Of a DNA stretch of 64,000 nucleotides, positions 13,619 to 23,496 are shown piece after piece. Each line of letters starts with the position of its first letter. Position 1 is the first letter of the stretch. The stretch lies in the NCBI GenBank assembly GCA_014058105.1, contig JACGCM010002114.1, positions 1,116,001 through 1,180,000 of the forward strand, read 5' to 3'. Made by a program: the position numbers and the translations under genes. Source of the DNA: Kingdonia uniflora. Lineage: Eukaryota > Streptophyta > Magnoliopsida > Ranunculales > Circaeasteraceae. Below the pieces are notes generated by a model. It was not told where the DNA came from. It searched no databases and saw only the letters and a program-made list of their open reading frames with translations.

Positions 13619-13658
13619 ACGTGGCAGCACCTCGTTTACTCAAAAAGCTGACGTGGCA
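13619..13658. promoter_or_regulatory. Two ACGTGGCA (G-box/ABRE-like) motifs
   Basis: ACGTGGCA occurs at 13619-13626. It recurs as TGACGTGGCA at 13649-13658, 30 bases apart. Plant bZIP factors bind ACGTGG cores. The pair lies upstream (in minus orientation) of the pyrimidine-rich, leader-like block 13310-13540 and the splice-like signals near 13000. It could be the promoter of a decayed minus-strand gene. No coding exon confirms this. Confidence 0.35.
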
Positions 13659-13991
13659 GTCCTGCAATCGTTTCTACAGATGCATCTCCAATTATATATT
13701 TATTATTATATAGATGTAATCACACTACCTGGGAGATCTAAGAGGAGATACACTTTGAAATAAAAATGAAGCAGACATCAAAACCCAGAGATGTAACTAT
13801 GTGTGTGTGTGTGCAACTATGACCATTTCATAACTAATTGGTCACGTATTTATAAAGTGCTGGTACATTTTATACTCCATTCAATTATGTGTCTGAACTA
13901 AGCAGCTATTAATGAAATACAAGGTAAGCTAATTCTATGGATTTTCAAGAACACGGTAACCATTAAATATATATCTCAAACCTTCCAAAGA

Positions 13992-14273
13992 TTAAGAAAT
14001 GGTTAAAACATTTGGAATGAAATGGGGTACCTTCAAAGCTTTTTTCAGCATCCTCCAACGCCAGTACAGGAGTTCTCTCTTCCACATTCTTAGAATTCCT
14101 CTTTTTCTTATCTTACTTGGCCTTTGAAGCCTTCTTCTTCTTCTTTCCAGAATGTAATTCCCCATGAAACAGATGAAGCCATCATCAGTGACGGTAAGGT
14201 GTTTGATGATCGAAAGGCGGAGCATCCAGAGATTGTGACAGATTCGAGGATGGTAGCCATTGAAATTGATCAA
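13992..14273 (-). pseudogene. Lysine-rich exon-like segment, unidentified
   Basis: One minus-strand frame is open for 93 codons. A second frame in the same stretch reads SGKKKKKASKAK, a stop, DKKKRNSKNVEERTPVLALE, then DAEKSFEG before a donor-like GTACCC. The second frame looks more like a real charged, disordered protein exon but carries a stop. I cannot choose between the frames or name a family. Confidence 0.25.
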
Positions 14274-14800
14274 AATTAAATCAAATCAAATGTTGACATC
14301 TATGTCTTCTAGAGGTGAATCTGTGAGTAAGAATTGGAAACCCTAGAAGGTCGATTCACAGAGAAGAGAGAAAGACATATTGGTTGAGGTATTTTAGGAA
14401 TTGCAAATAATTTCGTAGACCTTCATCTTCCATCCAAATCAGAGTGAGAGGAGTCTTCAGCCGAAATTGAAGATGAAGATTACAATTTGGTGATCGAAGA
14501 CCTCTTTGCCTTACGATTTGGCATTTTAAACAAAAATTCTAACTTGGTTGACTGAAAATATAAGCTAAATCAACAGATAATTTAGCAGTTTTTAAGTTTG
14601 AACTAAGTTTGAAATTTCTTGTGGGATTCGACGGCTGGGACTTAATTTTAAAGAATATGATAGATCTGAGTTGCCTAAATAATCCTCGACTCACGAGAGA
14701 TGGGTAACGAACGGCTGAGATCAAAAAATGGCTGATGAGTTATTCTCTTAGGTGTATAAATAGAAATTCATGTAGACCTAGTGTACCAGGATTTATAGAG

Positions 14801-15178
14801 TTAAACTTTGATGGGGATAGCTCTTAAGAGGTTTAGCCTTTTGTAAGCTAATTCCAAAATCTTCTTCCATATTTATATTCTCTAGCTTCATCCCATCTTT
14901 GAGTTTCTAATCAAATGAATGAATAAGCAAGCCAATATCAAGTGAACCATTCTATAAGTAAGTGGTAATCCTGGATATATCCTTCTACCAGCACCAAATG
15001 GTGTAGGTTTGAAATCATGACCTCTAAAGTCGATATCAGACCCAATAAACCTTTCAGGGTTGAACGATGTTGGGTTTGCCCATGTGTTTGGGTCTTGACC
15101 AATAGCCCAAATATTCACTATAACTAGTGCATGTTTGGGTATAGTAAAACCACAGATCCATTCCATTTTAGCTCTACG
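14801..15178 (-). pseudogene. Cytochrome P450 (CYP76-like) C-terminal pseudogene
   Basis: The minus strand reads the last ~120 residues of a microsomal P450. It has FTIPKHALVIVNIWAIGQDP, the PERF motif (NPERFIGSDIDFRG), the heme loop, the C-terminal helix, and NMEEDFGISLQKAKPL with an AIPIKV-type end. In the heme loop FGAGRRIYPG, the invariant heme-ligand Cys is Tyr (TAT). Beyond this the copy has a TAG where the family has Trp in FDWKL (about 14904) and frame changes near 14900 and 14815. Homology runs to 15173-15178, exactly where the copia LTR begins, so the rest of the gene was cut off by that insertion or lost later. CYP76 assignment rests on the SDIDFRGxDF and GLPLxxRM signatures. Such enzymes oxidise monoterpenes or other small molecules at the ER; this one cannot bind heme. 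Confidence 0.85.
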
Positions 15179-15820
15179 TGTTTAGGTATGAACTCGAATT
15201 ATGTTCGTGGAAGTTCATCGGAGTTCGTGGGACGAGCGAGGATCGAAGACGGAAGGAAAATATGCATTTTAATGTTATGTTTGAATAGGTTTTTGTATGT
15301 TCAAACAGAAGAGGCAAAAGCTATTTTATTTTAATTGACTTTGAAGTCTATTCGAATAGAAGGCAGTCTGTTTGAACAGAAGTCTCAGAACCTACTTCAT
15401 TCGAACAGATCTTGATCTTTGTTCGAACAGGCTTCGTAAAGACAATTTTAGAAGGTTGGGTAGGCGTTGGCTTGTCCCGTGATCCGTACTTTGAGTCCAA
15501 CTTTATGTAATAACTTCCCATCTTAAGGGATACTAAGGGTGTTTCTTATTGTATCTCAGTGAGTTTAATTCTAGAGAGTATTAGGATTTGAGAAACTCTA
15601 TTAAAGCTAGAGGAAGCTTGGAGAGATTGCTTGTAACCTATTTGATCATAGTGAATTGTTTGTGGAGAGTGGTTTTTTATCTATAAGGGTTTTCCACTTC
15701 CCTCCTCCGGGTAAATATTTTTATCCTTGTTTTGTTTTTTGCTTAATTAACTACTCATTCGGCAATTTTTGCAATTCGTTCTTGTCGTAGAAGGGACACT
15801 AGCTACCTCGATTCTCAACA
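15179..15820 (+). repeat. 5' LTR of the copia element
   Basis: Starts TGTTTAGG and ends TTCTCAACA, with TG...CA ends, 642 bp. The start coincides with the break in P450 homology, and the end is two bases before the primer-binding site. It contains repeated TTCGAACAG/TTTGAACAG motifs (about 15355-15432). The paired 3' LTR is absent. Confidence 0.75.
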
Positions 15821-15822
15821 AC

Positions 15823-15834
15823 TGGTATCAGAGT
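15823..15834 (+). other. Primer-binding site (initiator tRNA-Met)
   Basis: TGGTATCAGAGT matches the TGGTATCAGAGC motif, complementary to the 3' end of plant initiator tRNA-Met and used by most plant copia elements. It fixes both LTR end and element strand. Confidence 0.9.
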
Positions 15835-15865
15835 ACTTGTTATAGGGCTTGTATGGTGAAGAGGG

Positions 15866-16939
15866 ATGGCCGACAAAGAGAAATTGAAGATCGCAAAGTT
15901 CAATGGTTCGAATTTTGTAGTGTGGAAAATGTATATAGAAGATTATCTCTATCAGAAGAATCTTGATTTACCACTAGGTGGAATTAAGATAAAGCCGACA
16001 GATCATGATACTACAAAGTAGGTACAATTTGATCGCAAGGCGCTTGGAACCATTAGGTTAGCGATATCATTTCAAATTCTATATATGATCTCCAAAGTTG
16101 TGACAATGAAGGATTTGATAAAAAAAAATTATCCTCTATGCACTCGGAACCGTCCGGGGCAAATAAGGAATATTTATTACATCGTTTGTTTACTTAAGAG
16201 ATAAAAGATAATGGTAGTGTGCAAGCTCATTTTAGTGCGTTCAATATTATTTAAGCACAACTTGAATCTGTGAAAATTACTTTTACCGAGGTGGTGAGAG
16301 TGTAGGCTCTTTTGGGGTAGATGCCTGAGAGCTAGGAAGGGTTTATTACAGTTGTGAGCAATTAACGGGGAAGAAAGACATTAAATTTGACACTATATTC
16401 TCTTTTATTATGAGTGAAGATAATAGGCGTAAATCATCTGAACCCGTTTCGAGTTCAAATGGTAGTGCGTTGAATGCCGAGAAAAGAGAGAGTCCTATAG
16501 AAAGGGGCCAAAGAATGGAAGGGGTCATTCACAGTCAAGGGGAAAGTCCAAACTGCCCGGTGCATGTTGGACTTGTGGAAAGAAAGGTTACTTCAGGCGT
16601 GATTATAGTTTTTCTAAGAAAGTTAATGACGAGGAGAAAGATACAATGAACCATACTTAGGAGGTTAGTTCTGATGAGGCTCTACTTCTTTCGTGTGACG
16701 ATGTTAATTAATCATGGATAGTTGATTTGGATACCTCATTTCATGCTACTGCAAATGTAGGTTTCCTAACCAATATTGTTATAGGCGACTTCGGTACAGT
16801 CTTCCTTGTAGACAAGAGTGCGAGCAGTATTATAGAAAAGGAAAATGTTAGGTTGAAGTTACCTTTGGAGGTAATGTTGGTTTTGAAGAATGTGCGACTT
16901 GTACCCAAATTGGGGCATAACCTTATTTCGTTTAGCTAA
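15866..16939 (+). pseudogene. Copia gag and protease, degenerate
   Basis: ATG at 15866 starts MADKEKLKIAKFNGSNF and VVWKMYIEDYLYQKN, the usual copia gag opening. Stops follow at 16019 and later. The zinc knuckle near 16563-16605 reads CWTCGKKGYFRRDY. In CX2CX4HX4C, the His and last Cys have both become Tyr. The protease reads SWIVDLDTSFHAT where the family has DSGASxHxT. VPKLGHNLISFS (to 16939) is the end of the protease domain. Tyr replacements are consistent with C-to-T or G-to-A decay. Confidence 0.85.
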
Positions 16940-17022
16940 TTTTTGGATGATGATGGATATGTAAGCACCTTTGTTGATAACTTCTGGATGGTCACAAAGG
17001 GAGTGATGGTAGAAGCTCGGAT

Positions 17023-17520
17023 AAGACAATAAAATACATACACAAGGTTTAAATTAGGTGGAAAGCTTAAAAAGGACCAAAACCACCCCCGACAAGTACG
17101 ATGAATATATTATCACTTAGGGTTACAAGAAGTTCCATATATCACTTAACCTCACCTCTACCCTTACAAATAATCCCCAGCAAGAAACCTTAGAAAGAAA
17201 ACCCAAGAGATCTTTCTAGAGTAAAACCCCAAATTTCTCCATTTTCTTTCTTTAACTCTTTCTCCCTGTACTTAGGCCTTTAACTTATACTCTATATCTA
17301 TAGACTTTCCATTAGGTCATCTCCAAAGTACGCATCACGAGATAAACCATCGCTTTGGAATAAATTCCTTTCAAAATGAACTTAGAAACAAACAAATAGA
17401 GCATTTTTTGTTCGAACGACCTAAGTCTCGTTCGAACGACTTAAAAGTAAACTTTTTCGTTCGAACGACTTCATTACTAGTTCGAACGACTTCCCCTGTT
17501 TTTGAGCTGTAACCTAACAA
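17023..17520 (-). repeat. 3' LTR of the gag-only element, missing its last 93 bp
   Basis: Matches 19113-19608 along its whole length, with scattered differences. The segment homologous to 19020-19112 is absent. The four TTCGAACGAC motifs are intact here (about 17403-17493). Confidence 0.88.
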
Positions 17521-17896
17521 TCTCCACCTCAAAGAAAAAACTATTTCTTCTGCTCCATTCGTTGTGTATCCTTATCGCGTTGCCCCAATGGGCAACTTCT
17601 TAATTAAGAGAATTACCCGAGTCTAGGCTTTTCCTAGACCCACCAATCAGAACTCACTTTCTGATCATCCTTGTAGACTGTGTCATTGTTCTACCTTGAA
17701 CTAAATTCCCCTTTCAAGAAATCTCCATAGCTCCATCGGTACATACAACATTTACATCTCCGCCCACTGATTTACCAACCAATGCATACAAGTTCTCGCT
17801 CAGAGCTCCCTTCATGGTCAAAGAAGACTTCCAATAAAATTTCATTACTCAACCACACTTGGAATAATTATAACCCTCATTATATAATTTGGAAAG

Positions 17897-18978
17897 TTAA
17901 ATTAGATAATGAGTCATACTCGGGACATGTCGAATATCATGAAGAACTACAATGCGTCCATAGAACATCCTCACACGAATATCACCCACTTCCGAAACCA
18001 GCCTTAGAGCACCATCGCTCGTCGACACAAACTTGCTACCTTCACACCTTGCATATTTGTCGAACCATGCCTTATGTGCGCATACATGCATTGTAGCCCC
18101 ACTATTAAACACCCATCCTTTATCATGGTGAGAACCATCAACGGCCACCACGAGAAGTACCTCGTCACTATCGTTACAAGTAACCGTTGCTAGTTTGTTA
18201 GTATCACTTTTGGAGCATTTTTCTGAACTTGTTCCTGTATCTTTCCCAGCTTTATAATCCGATCTAAAATGACCCGGCAGCTCCAACAAGTCCATTTTCT
18301 GAACTTATTAAAGCTTCTCTTCCCACTAGCAACCATCGCAGAGTTTTCCCCAAAGGATTCGCTACCCTTAAGCCTTCTCTCCTCCGAAAGAAGCGTACTT
18401 ATAACCTCCTCAAAACTCAAGGTTTCCTTCCCATACATCAACTTAGGTTGAAGATGCCTGAAGGTATAAGGAAGAGACCATATGAGTTTAAGCGCCTTAT
18501 CTTCATCCTCATCTTTAACTCCGATCGATTCCAATTCCGAAATGATCCCGTTCAAAGAACCTAGGTGATCATCAACGCTCGTACCCTCATCCATTCGAAG
18601 CATATAAAGCCATTCCTTATGGTATAAGCGGTTCGAAAGACTCTTTATTTGGTACAAACTTTCAAGTTTTTCCCAAAGACCCTTTGCGGTCTTCTTTCCA
18701 ACCGCGTTTGCCAAAATATTTTTAGTGAGACAAAGGCGTATCCCACTCATAACCCTTGAATCCAGATCTTCCCAGTCTTCTTTTTTATCGTCGTCTGCTT
18801 TTTGTGCCGCTATAACTTCAACCAGCGTTTTTGGTATAGGATTCCGTTTTAGTGCCTTGTGTAACTCACCTTGAATCAAGATATCTTAGACTTGTATTTG
18901 CCATAATCCAAAATTTATCTTTCCATCAAACTTCTCCACATCAAACTTGATCGCGCTAGAGTACTTTGATCTTCCCAT
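17897..18978 (-). pseudogene. Gag and protease remnant of the gag-only element
   Basis: Starts MGRSKYSSAIKFDVEKFDG at 18978. A TAA in place of Gln (18886-18888) precedes the long open part, DILIQGELHKAL through KGLWEKLESLYQ and TSVDDHLGSLNGIISELE (copia gag, UBN2-like). The zinc knuckle is split by a frameshift: CWSC in one frame, GHFRSDYK in the next, with its last Cys as Tyr. The protease active site reads WVFNSGATMHVCAH, Asn replacing the catalytic Asp. The coding part ends at VPSMTHYLI, and what follows is 3' untranslated sequence up to the LTR. Confidence 0.87.
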
Positions 18979-19019
18979 CTTGCTTTTCTACTTGCCCCAA
19001 ACCTCGCTCTAACACAAAT

Positions 19020-19608
19020 TGTTAAGAAATTGAAGGGGAAAATCACAATGCGGAAGCACAATACGATTAGCAAGAACTTAAGATCTTACTCTAGTAACTG
19101 GGAATTCAATCCAAGACAATAAAACACATACACAAGGTTTAAATTAGGTAAAAACCCAAAAAGGGATCAAAACCACCCCCGACAAGCACGACAAATATAT
19201 TATTACTTAGGGTTACAAGAAGTTCTAGAGATCACTCAGCCTTACCTCTACCCTTACAGATAATCCCTAGTAAAAAACCCTAGAAAGAAAACCCAAGAAA
19301 TCTCTCCAGAGCAAAACCTTAGATTTTTCCTTTTTCTCTCTCTAACTTTTTTTTCCTGTACTGAGGCCTTTAACTTACATACTATCTTTATAAACTTTCT
19401 ATTAGGTCATCTCTGAAGTACGTATTCCGAGATAAACCATCACTTTGGAATAATCCCCTTCAGAACGAACTTAGAAATAAACAAACAAAGCATTTTTCGT
19501 TTGAACGACCTAAGTCTCGTTTAAACGACTTCAGCATAAACTTTTTCATTTTAATGACTTCATTACTCGTTCGAACGATTTGCCCTATTTTTGAGCCATA
19601 ACCTAACA
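19020..19608 (-). repeat. 5' LTR of the gag-only element
   Basis: 589 bp with ends TGTTAGG (complement of 19602-19608) and TTAACA (complement of 19020-19025). It contains four TTCGAACGA-like motifs (about 19497-19580), partly mutated here (TTTGAACGA, TTTAAACGA). The pre-gag primer site lies just inside. Confidence 0.85.
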
Positions 19609-19612
19609 AAGA

Positions 19613-20536
19613 CAAGGAACATTGTATACAATACAAGGCACAATTTCCACTGTTTGTGCGACCACTTCGGGGATTGATACATGAACTTGGCACAAACGGC
19701 TTAGTCACATGAGTGAAAAGGGGATGAAGATGATGGTTAGTAAGGGAAAGCTAGACGATCTTGATGAGTTTAATCTTAAGTTTAGTGAAGAGTGTATTCA
19801 TGCGATGTAGAAGAAGGATAGCTTCAAAATAACAGGAAGATTAAGGAAACAAGAAAAATTGGATCTTGTTTATATAGATGTTTGGGGGCCAACCAAGGTG
19901 TCTTATCTTGATGGTTCTCATTATTATGTTACTTTCATCGATGATGCTACTCGTAAACTGTGAGTCTATATTATGAAGAACAGATTGGATGTGTTTGACA
20001 AGTTAAAGAAGTGGAGGGCTCTAGTTAAAAATGAAACCAGCTTGAAACTGAAGTGTCTTAGGTCAGTAAATGTGGAAGAGTATTGTAGTGACGAATTTGA
20101 AAACTTTTACGCATCAAATGGGATTAGGCGGCAAAAGACTATTCCCAGAATACCACAACAAAATGGTGTTACAAAACGCATGAACCGAACCACAAACGAA
20201 AGAGCGGGGAGTATGAGACTCAACGCTAGATTGCTAAAATATTTTTGGGTGGATGCGACTAGTACGGTGGCGTACTTGATAAATAGAGGGCCTTCAACAA
20301 CTTTGAACTTTGGATTGCCTGAAGAAGAATGGACCGGTAAAGAAGTAAACCTTTCTCACTTGCATATTTTTGGTTTTACCTCATATGTGCTTGATAATTC
20401 ATATACAAGATCAAAGTTAGATGTAAAGTCAATGAAGTGCATATTCATTGGATATGGTGGTGATGAGTTTGGGTACCAATTTTGGGATGCGATGAATCGA
20501 AAAGTCATCCGGAGCCGTAAATGTTACATTCAATGA
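19613..20536 (+). pseudogene. Copia GAG-pre-integrase and integrase, degenerate
   Basis: Directly after the nested element the frame resumes with GTLYTIQGT and WHKRLSHMSEKGMKMM (GAG-pre-integrase). The integrase core follows: YIDVWGPTKVSYLDGSHYYV, then QNGVTKRMNRT (catalytic Glu of QNGVAER replaced, so not active), VAYLINRGPS, and LHIFGFTSYV / KCIFIGYG. The single frame 19973-20536 covers the C-terminal two thirds. Stops at about 19811 and 19961 break the N-terminal part. Confidence 0.88.
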
Positions 20537-20879
20537 GGAAGTTTTGTATAAAGTCTTCAAAGAACCTGTAGAAAGGAAGCGAAGTGAAGTAGCAAAAAGT
20601 GCTGACATTAAATTTGTACCCTCTCATGTGGTTGAAGAAGAAGTTGTGGTTGAGTCCGATGTACCGGTTCAAGAAAAGGAACCTAATGATCTAGACATTC
20701 CAATAACACTTCAAAAATAGCTGAGAAATACAAAAACTCCTGCTAGGTACGTTAACTCCCTATATCACTTGTTACTTACAGATGGTGGTAAACCAAAAAG
20801 TTTCAAGGGAGCTTTAGATATGGAAGCCAAGATAAAGTAGGAGCTTGTTATGGATGATGGGATGTAGTCATTGTCAGTA

Positions 20880-21520
20880 AATTGAACTTAGGATTTAGTT
20901 CGGTTATCGAAAGGGAAGAGACATTGAACAACAAGTGGGTATACAGACTAAAGCAGGAATTTGATGGTTCAAGGATATTCAAGATTAGACTTGTGATGAA
21001 GGGCTTTCAGCAGAAAGAAGACATTGATTTTGGTGAGATCTTTGCTCCAGTTGCAAAAATATCTACTATTCGGGTTATGATGAATATAATTGTAATTGAA
21101 GATTTACATCTTGAGTAGCTTGATGTCAAGACAACATTTTTTCATGGCAACCTTGATAAAGAAATTTATATGAAGTAGCCAGAAGGGTATTCAGTTAAAA
21201 GTAAAGAAGATCTAGTGTGTATAGGCTCACGAAGAGCTTATATGGTTTGAAGTAAGTGCCAAGACGTATTTGAAGTTTGATCAATTCATGTCTAGAAATG
21301 GTTATTCGAAATTCAATACAGATCACTGCTATTTTATGAAGAATACGGGGAACTCATATATCATTCTATTTTTGTATGTAGATGATATGCTGGTAGCAAG
21401 TACTGACATAGGAGAGATTGTCAAGTTGAAGTAACAGTTGTCCCTGGAGTTTTCTATGAAGGACTTGGGTGTTGCAAAACAAGTTATTAGTAGGTATATG
21501 AGTAATCCAGGCAAGGAGCA
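20880..21520 (+). pseudogene. Copia reverse transcriptase, degenerate
   Basis: It reads NNKWVYRLKQ, DIDFGEIFAPVAKISTIRVM, LDVKTTFFHGNL and the catalytic box FLYVDDMLVAS (about 21367-21400, both Asp present). MKDLGVAKQ then joins RYMSNPGKEH, with the residues normally between them deleted. Stops at 21116, 21177 and 21432 prevent function. The linker between integrase and RT (20540-20880) is also recognisable but broken. Confidence 0.88.
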
Positions 21521-21534
21521 TTGAAGTACTTAAT

Positions 21535-22049
21535 TTAACTCTTATCTGTACCCACAACAAATATATCTTGCTACAAAATTTTATTTCAGGAACGATTGAT
21601 TAACGCCGACTTAAAGAATGGGTATATGACGATCCTAAACACTAAAGTACTTGATTTAAAGAACCGTTGTAAAAATAGAGATAAAAAACAAAGTTAAAAA
21701 TCAAAGAGAACTAATGAAAGATTAAGATAGACTAACCCGAAGTAAAGCATTCATATGTGGACGGTTGAATTCAAATGGTATGTTTTCAATGGATATACAT
21801 TAGCAAAGCTCAATTTTGTATGGTGGATTTAAATCAAAACTCTTAATAACCAATCATAGATTAAATCAAAAATCTTAATAAGCAATCATCGATTAAACGC
21901 ATCTCAATCCTCAACATTGCCATCATCCGGTGACCTCGTGAGAAATGAAAACCAACCATTTTGTGTTGATATAGTAAACCCTTCTCCCAAATTGTAGTAT
22001 AAATCATGTTGGAGTTATATGGTATGGTGAACACTTAATGATCTGGAAG
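21535..22049. other. Unassigned spacer
   Basis: No coding similarity on either strand. P450 sequence does not resume here, so the original 3' side of the copia insertion has been lost or lies elsewhere. Confidence 0.5.
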
Positions 22050-22647
22050 TGCTTATATATTCTTATTTCTACTCGATGAAGACTCCCCAGAAGATACTCG
22101 TCTACCATTGATTAAATTGGATCTATAGATTGAGTGAGAAATCCCTTTGAAGGAGTATGTTATTCTATAGAGGGGGATGATTGCAACCAGGAATGGTAGA
22201 AATGGCAAAGCTTCTCAACAAATTGAAGTGGTATACTCGTGACACAGGGGCTTCCAAGTTCCCACATCTCCAGTTCTAACTTGAGCAGGACCTCAAGGTT
22301 TCTAAAAGAGAGAGTCATAATCTAGGAGGATCTATGAAGTATCACTAATTTAGTGTCATACTTCTATTTTAGAGTATTTCTCTAGTTTTAGAAGTGTGAG
22401 TTCCTATGTGTATTTAGAGTAATATTCTAATTTAGCAATAGGAGTCCAACTTCTAAAATAGGACTTGTACCCTATAAAAGAATAAGCCTAATGTTACAAA
22501 ACCAAATTGGAATTTAAGAGTTTTATTGTAATATTTCTATAGAGTAATAAAAAAAACCCTAAAATCTTCCCACCAATATTATTGTATGTTCTTCATTATC
22601 TTTTTTATTGTTCTTCTAATTAGTACTCTCCTAGCAATTGTGGATTA
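22050..22647 (+). mobile_element. 3' fragment of a short non-autonomous LTR element
   Basis: 22050-22310 matches the complement of about 56900-57165, the 3' interior of the element at 56289-58949. It includes the purine tract CTAAAAGAGAGAG just before the LTR. The LTR (22316-22647, 332 bp) matches both LTRs of that element. The 5' half of this copy is missing. The LTR holds AATAAA-like signals near its end (about 22543-22552). Confidence 0.82.
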
Positions 22648-22691
22648 GATGGTGTTAATATGTGTCCCATGGCTTGAGCATAATATATGTG

Positions 22692-22888
22692 TCACATCTC
22701 TTCTATTGGTGTTTTAGCATAGGTCAAACTGATATTGTTTGGCCCATTCTCTAACATATCCCACACCTCAAACTCTAGCTGAAAACATGTACATCTCACT
22801 ATGTTAGCAAAATTCTTAGTAAATAATGTGCATGCTTCCACTATAGACCTTGTAAAATAATAATCCTCCTTAAAGCAGGTACTGCAAC
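22692..22888 (-). pseudogene. Unidentified exon-like ORF interrupted by element A (part 1)
   Basis: A minus-strand frame reads SIVEACTLFTKNFANIVRCT, CFQLEFEVWDMLENGPNNI and SLTYAKTPIEEM. Its upstream continuation lies at the far side of element A (51374-51600). No family recognised. Confidence 0.35.
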
Positions 22889-23496
22889 AGTAATGGCCTA
22901 ATTCCGTAAGCTCGAAGTGGCTATGAATTAGCTCTTTCACCAATGTACTTGTGACGCGACTATTGTAAAGCAAGAAATGACACATGTGATTTAGCGTGAA
23001 AACCTTTGAATAGGTAAAAGACCACGACCTCAAGTTGAGGGTTTTTGTAATAGTGACTTTTATTGCTTGAGGCTGATATCTTATTACAAGTGATCTCTCG
23101 ACTTAGAAATGATTAATCTTGTGAATAATAAGTTTTAAGTTTGAGAATCTAGAAAATGTAGTTTTCTTGGTGATTTCTCATGTATTTTTTATGGTCCCTG
23201 TCTCTTCTAGAATTTTTTCTTTATATAGGCCTTCTTCGCAGTTCTTCATCGTGTTGAAGTACGTTCTCCGAATAATGTAGTTAGTGGCGGTTGATTGAGT
23301 AATTGTTGAGTTCATGAGAGGCAAGCGTCTTTAACTTGTTCAGGTTTTTCTGTTTGAGCTTGACCCACGTTCTTCATAAGTTCATGGAGTAGGTAGAAAT
23401 GTTGACTCTAGAAGTTATGTAGAGAATATGTGAGTCTGACATGGAGGTGGTTCGAACTGGAAGTCATGAGTGGCTAACATGGGGTAGGCCTCTACA
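22889..23496 (-). repeat. 3' LTR of element A
   Basis: Reads (A)GTAATGGCCTAATTCCG at its left end and ends GGCCTCTACA. The first base of the TG terminus is mutated. It is flanked on the left by the target copy GCAAC. Confidence 0.88.

Larger units (their letters stand above)
17023..19608 (-). mobile_element. Gag-only LTR element (TR-GAG type, copia-derived) nested in the copia element
   Basis: Two direct repeats (17023-17520 and 19113-19608) flank an interior with only gag and a protease remnant, on the minus strand. It has no integrase, RT or RNase H. The full 5' LTR is 19020-19608 (589 bp, TGTTAGG...TTAACA on the minus strand). A degenerate primer site (TTGTGTTAGAGC) follows it, and a purine tract (GAGGTGGAGA, complement of about 17521-17530) precedes the 3' LTR. 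AAGAC at 17023-17027 and 19609-19613 is the 5-bp target duplication. Removing the insert rejoins the host frame as ...ARIRQGTLYTIQG. Gag-only plant elements of this kind, dependent on others for enzymes, are known as TR-GAGs. Whether this family is one or simply a deleted copy is open. Confidence 0.88.
15179..21534 (+). mobile_element. Ty1/copia retrotransposon, 3'-truncated, split by a nested element
   Basis: The order is 5' LTR (15179-15820), tRNA-Met primer site (15823-15834), gag, zinc knuckle, protease, [nested insertion 17023-19608], GAG-pre-integrase, integrase, then reverse transcriptase: the copia order (integrase before RT). The frame is broken by many stops and no 3' LTR follows. 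Coding similarity ends near 21520 with RYMSNPGKEH, part of the RNase H connection, joined to MKDLGVAKQ after an internal deletion. The element landed in the CYP76 pseudogene. The 5' flank CTACG (15174-15178) would be the target-site copy, but its partner is lost with the 3' end. Confidence 0.92.

Noticed and set aside
15823..15834. tRNA gene
   Set aside because: Only the 12-base primer-binding motif is present, with no cloverleaf. The same applies at 58596-58607.
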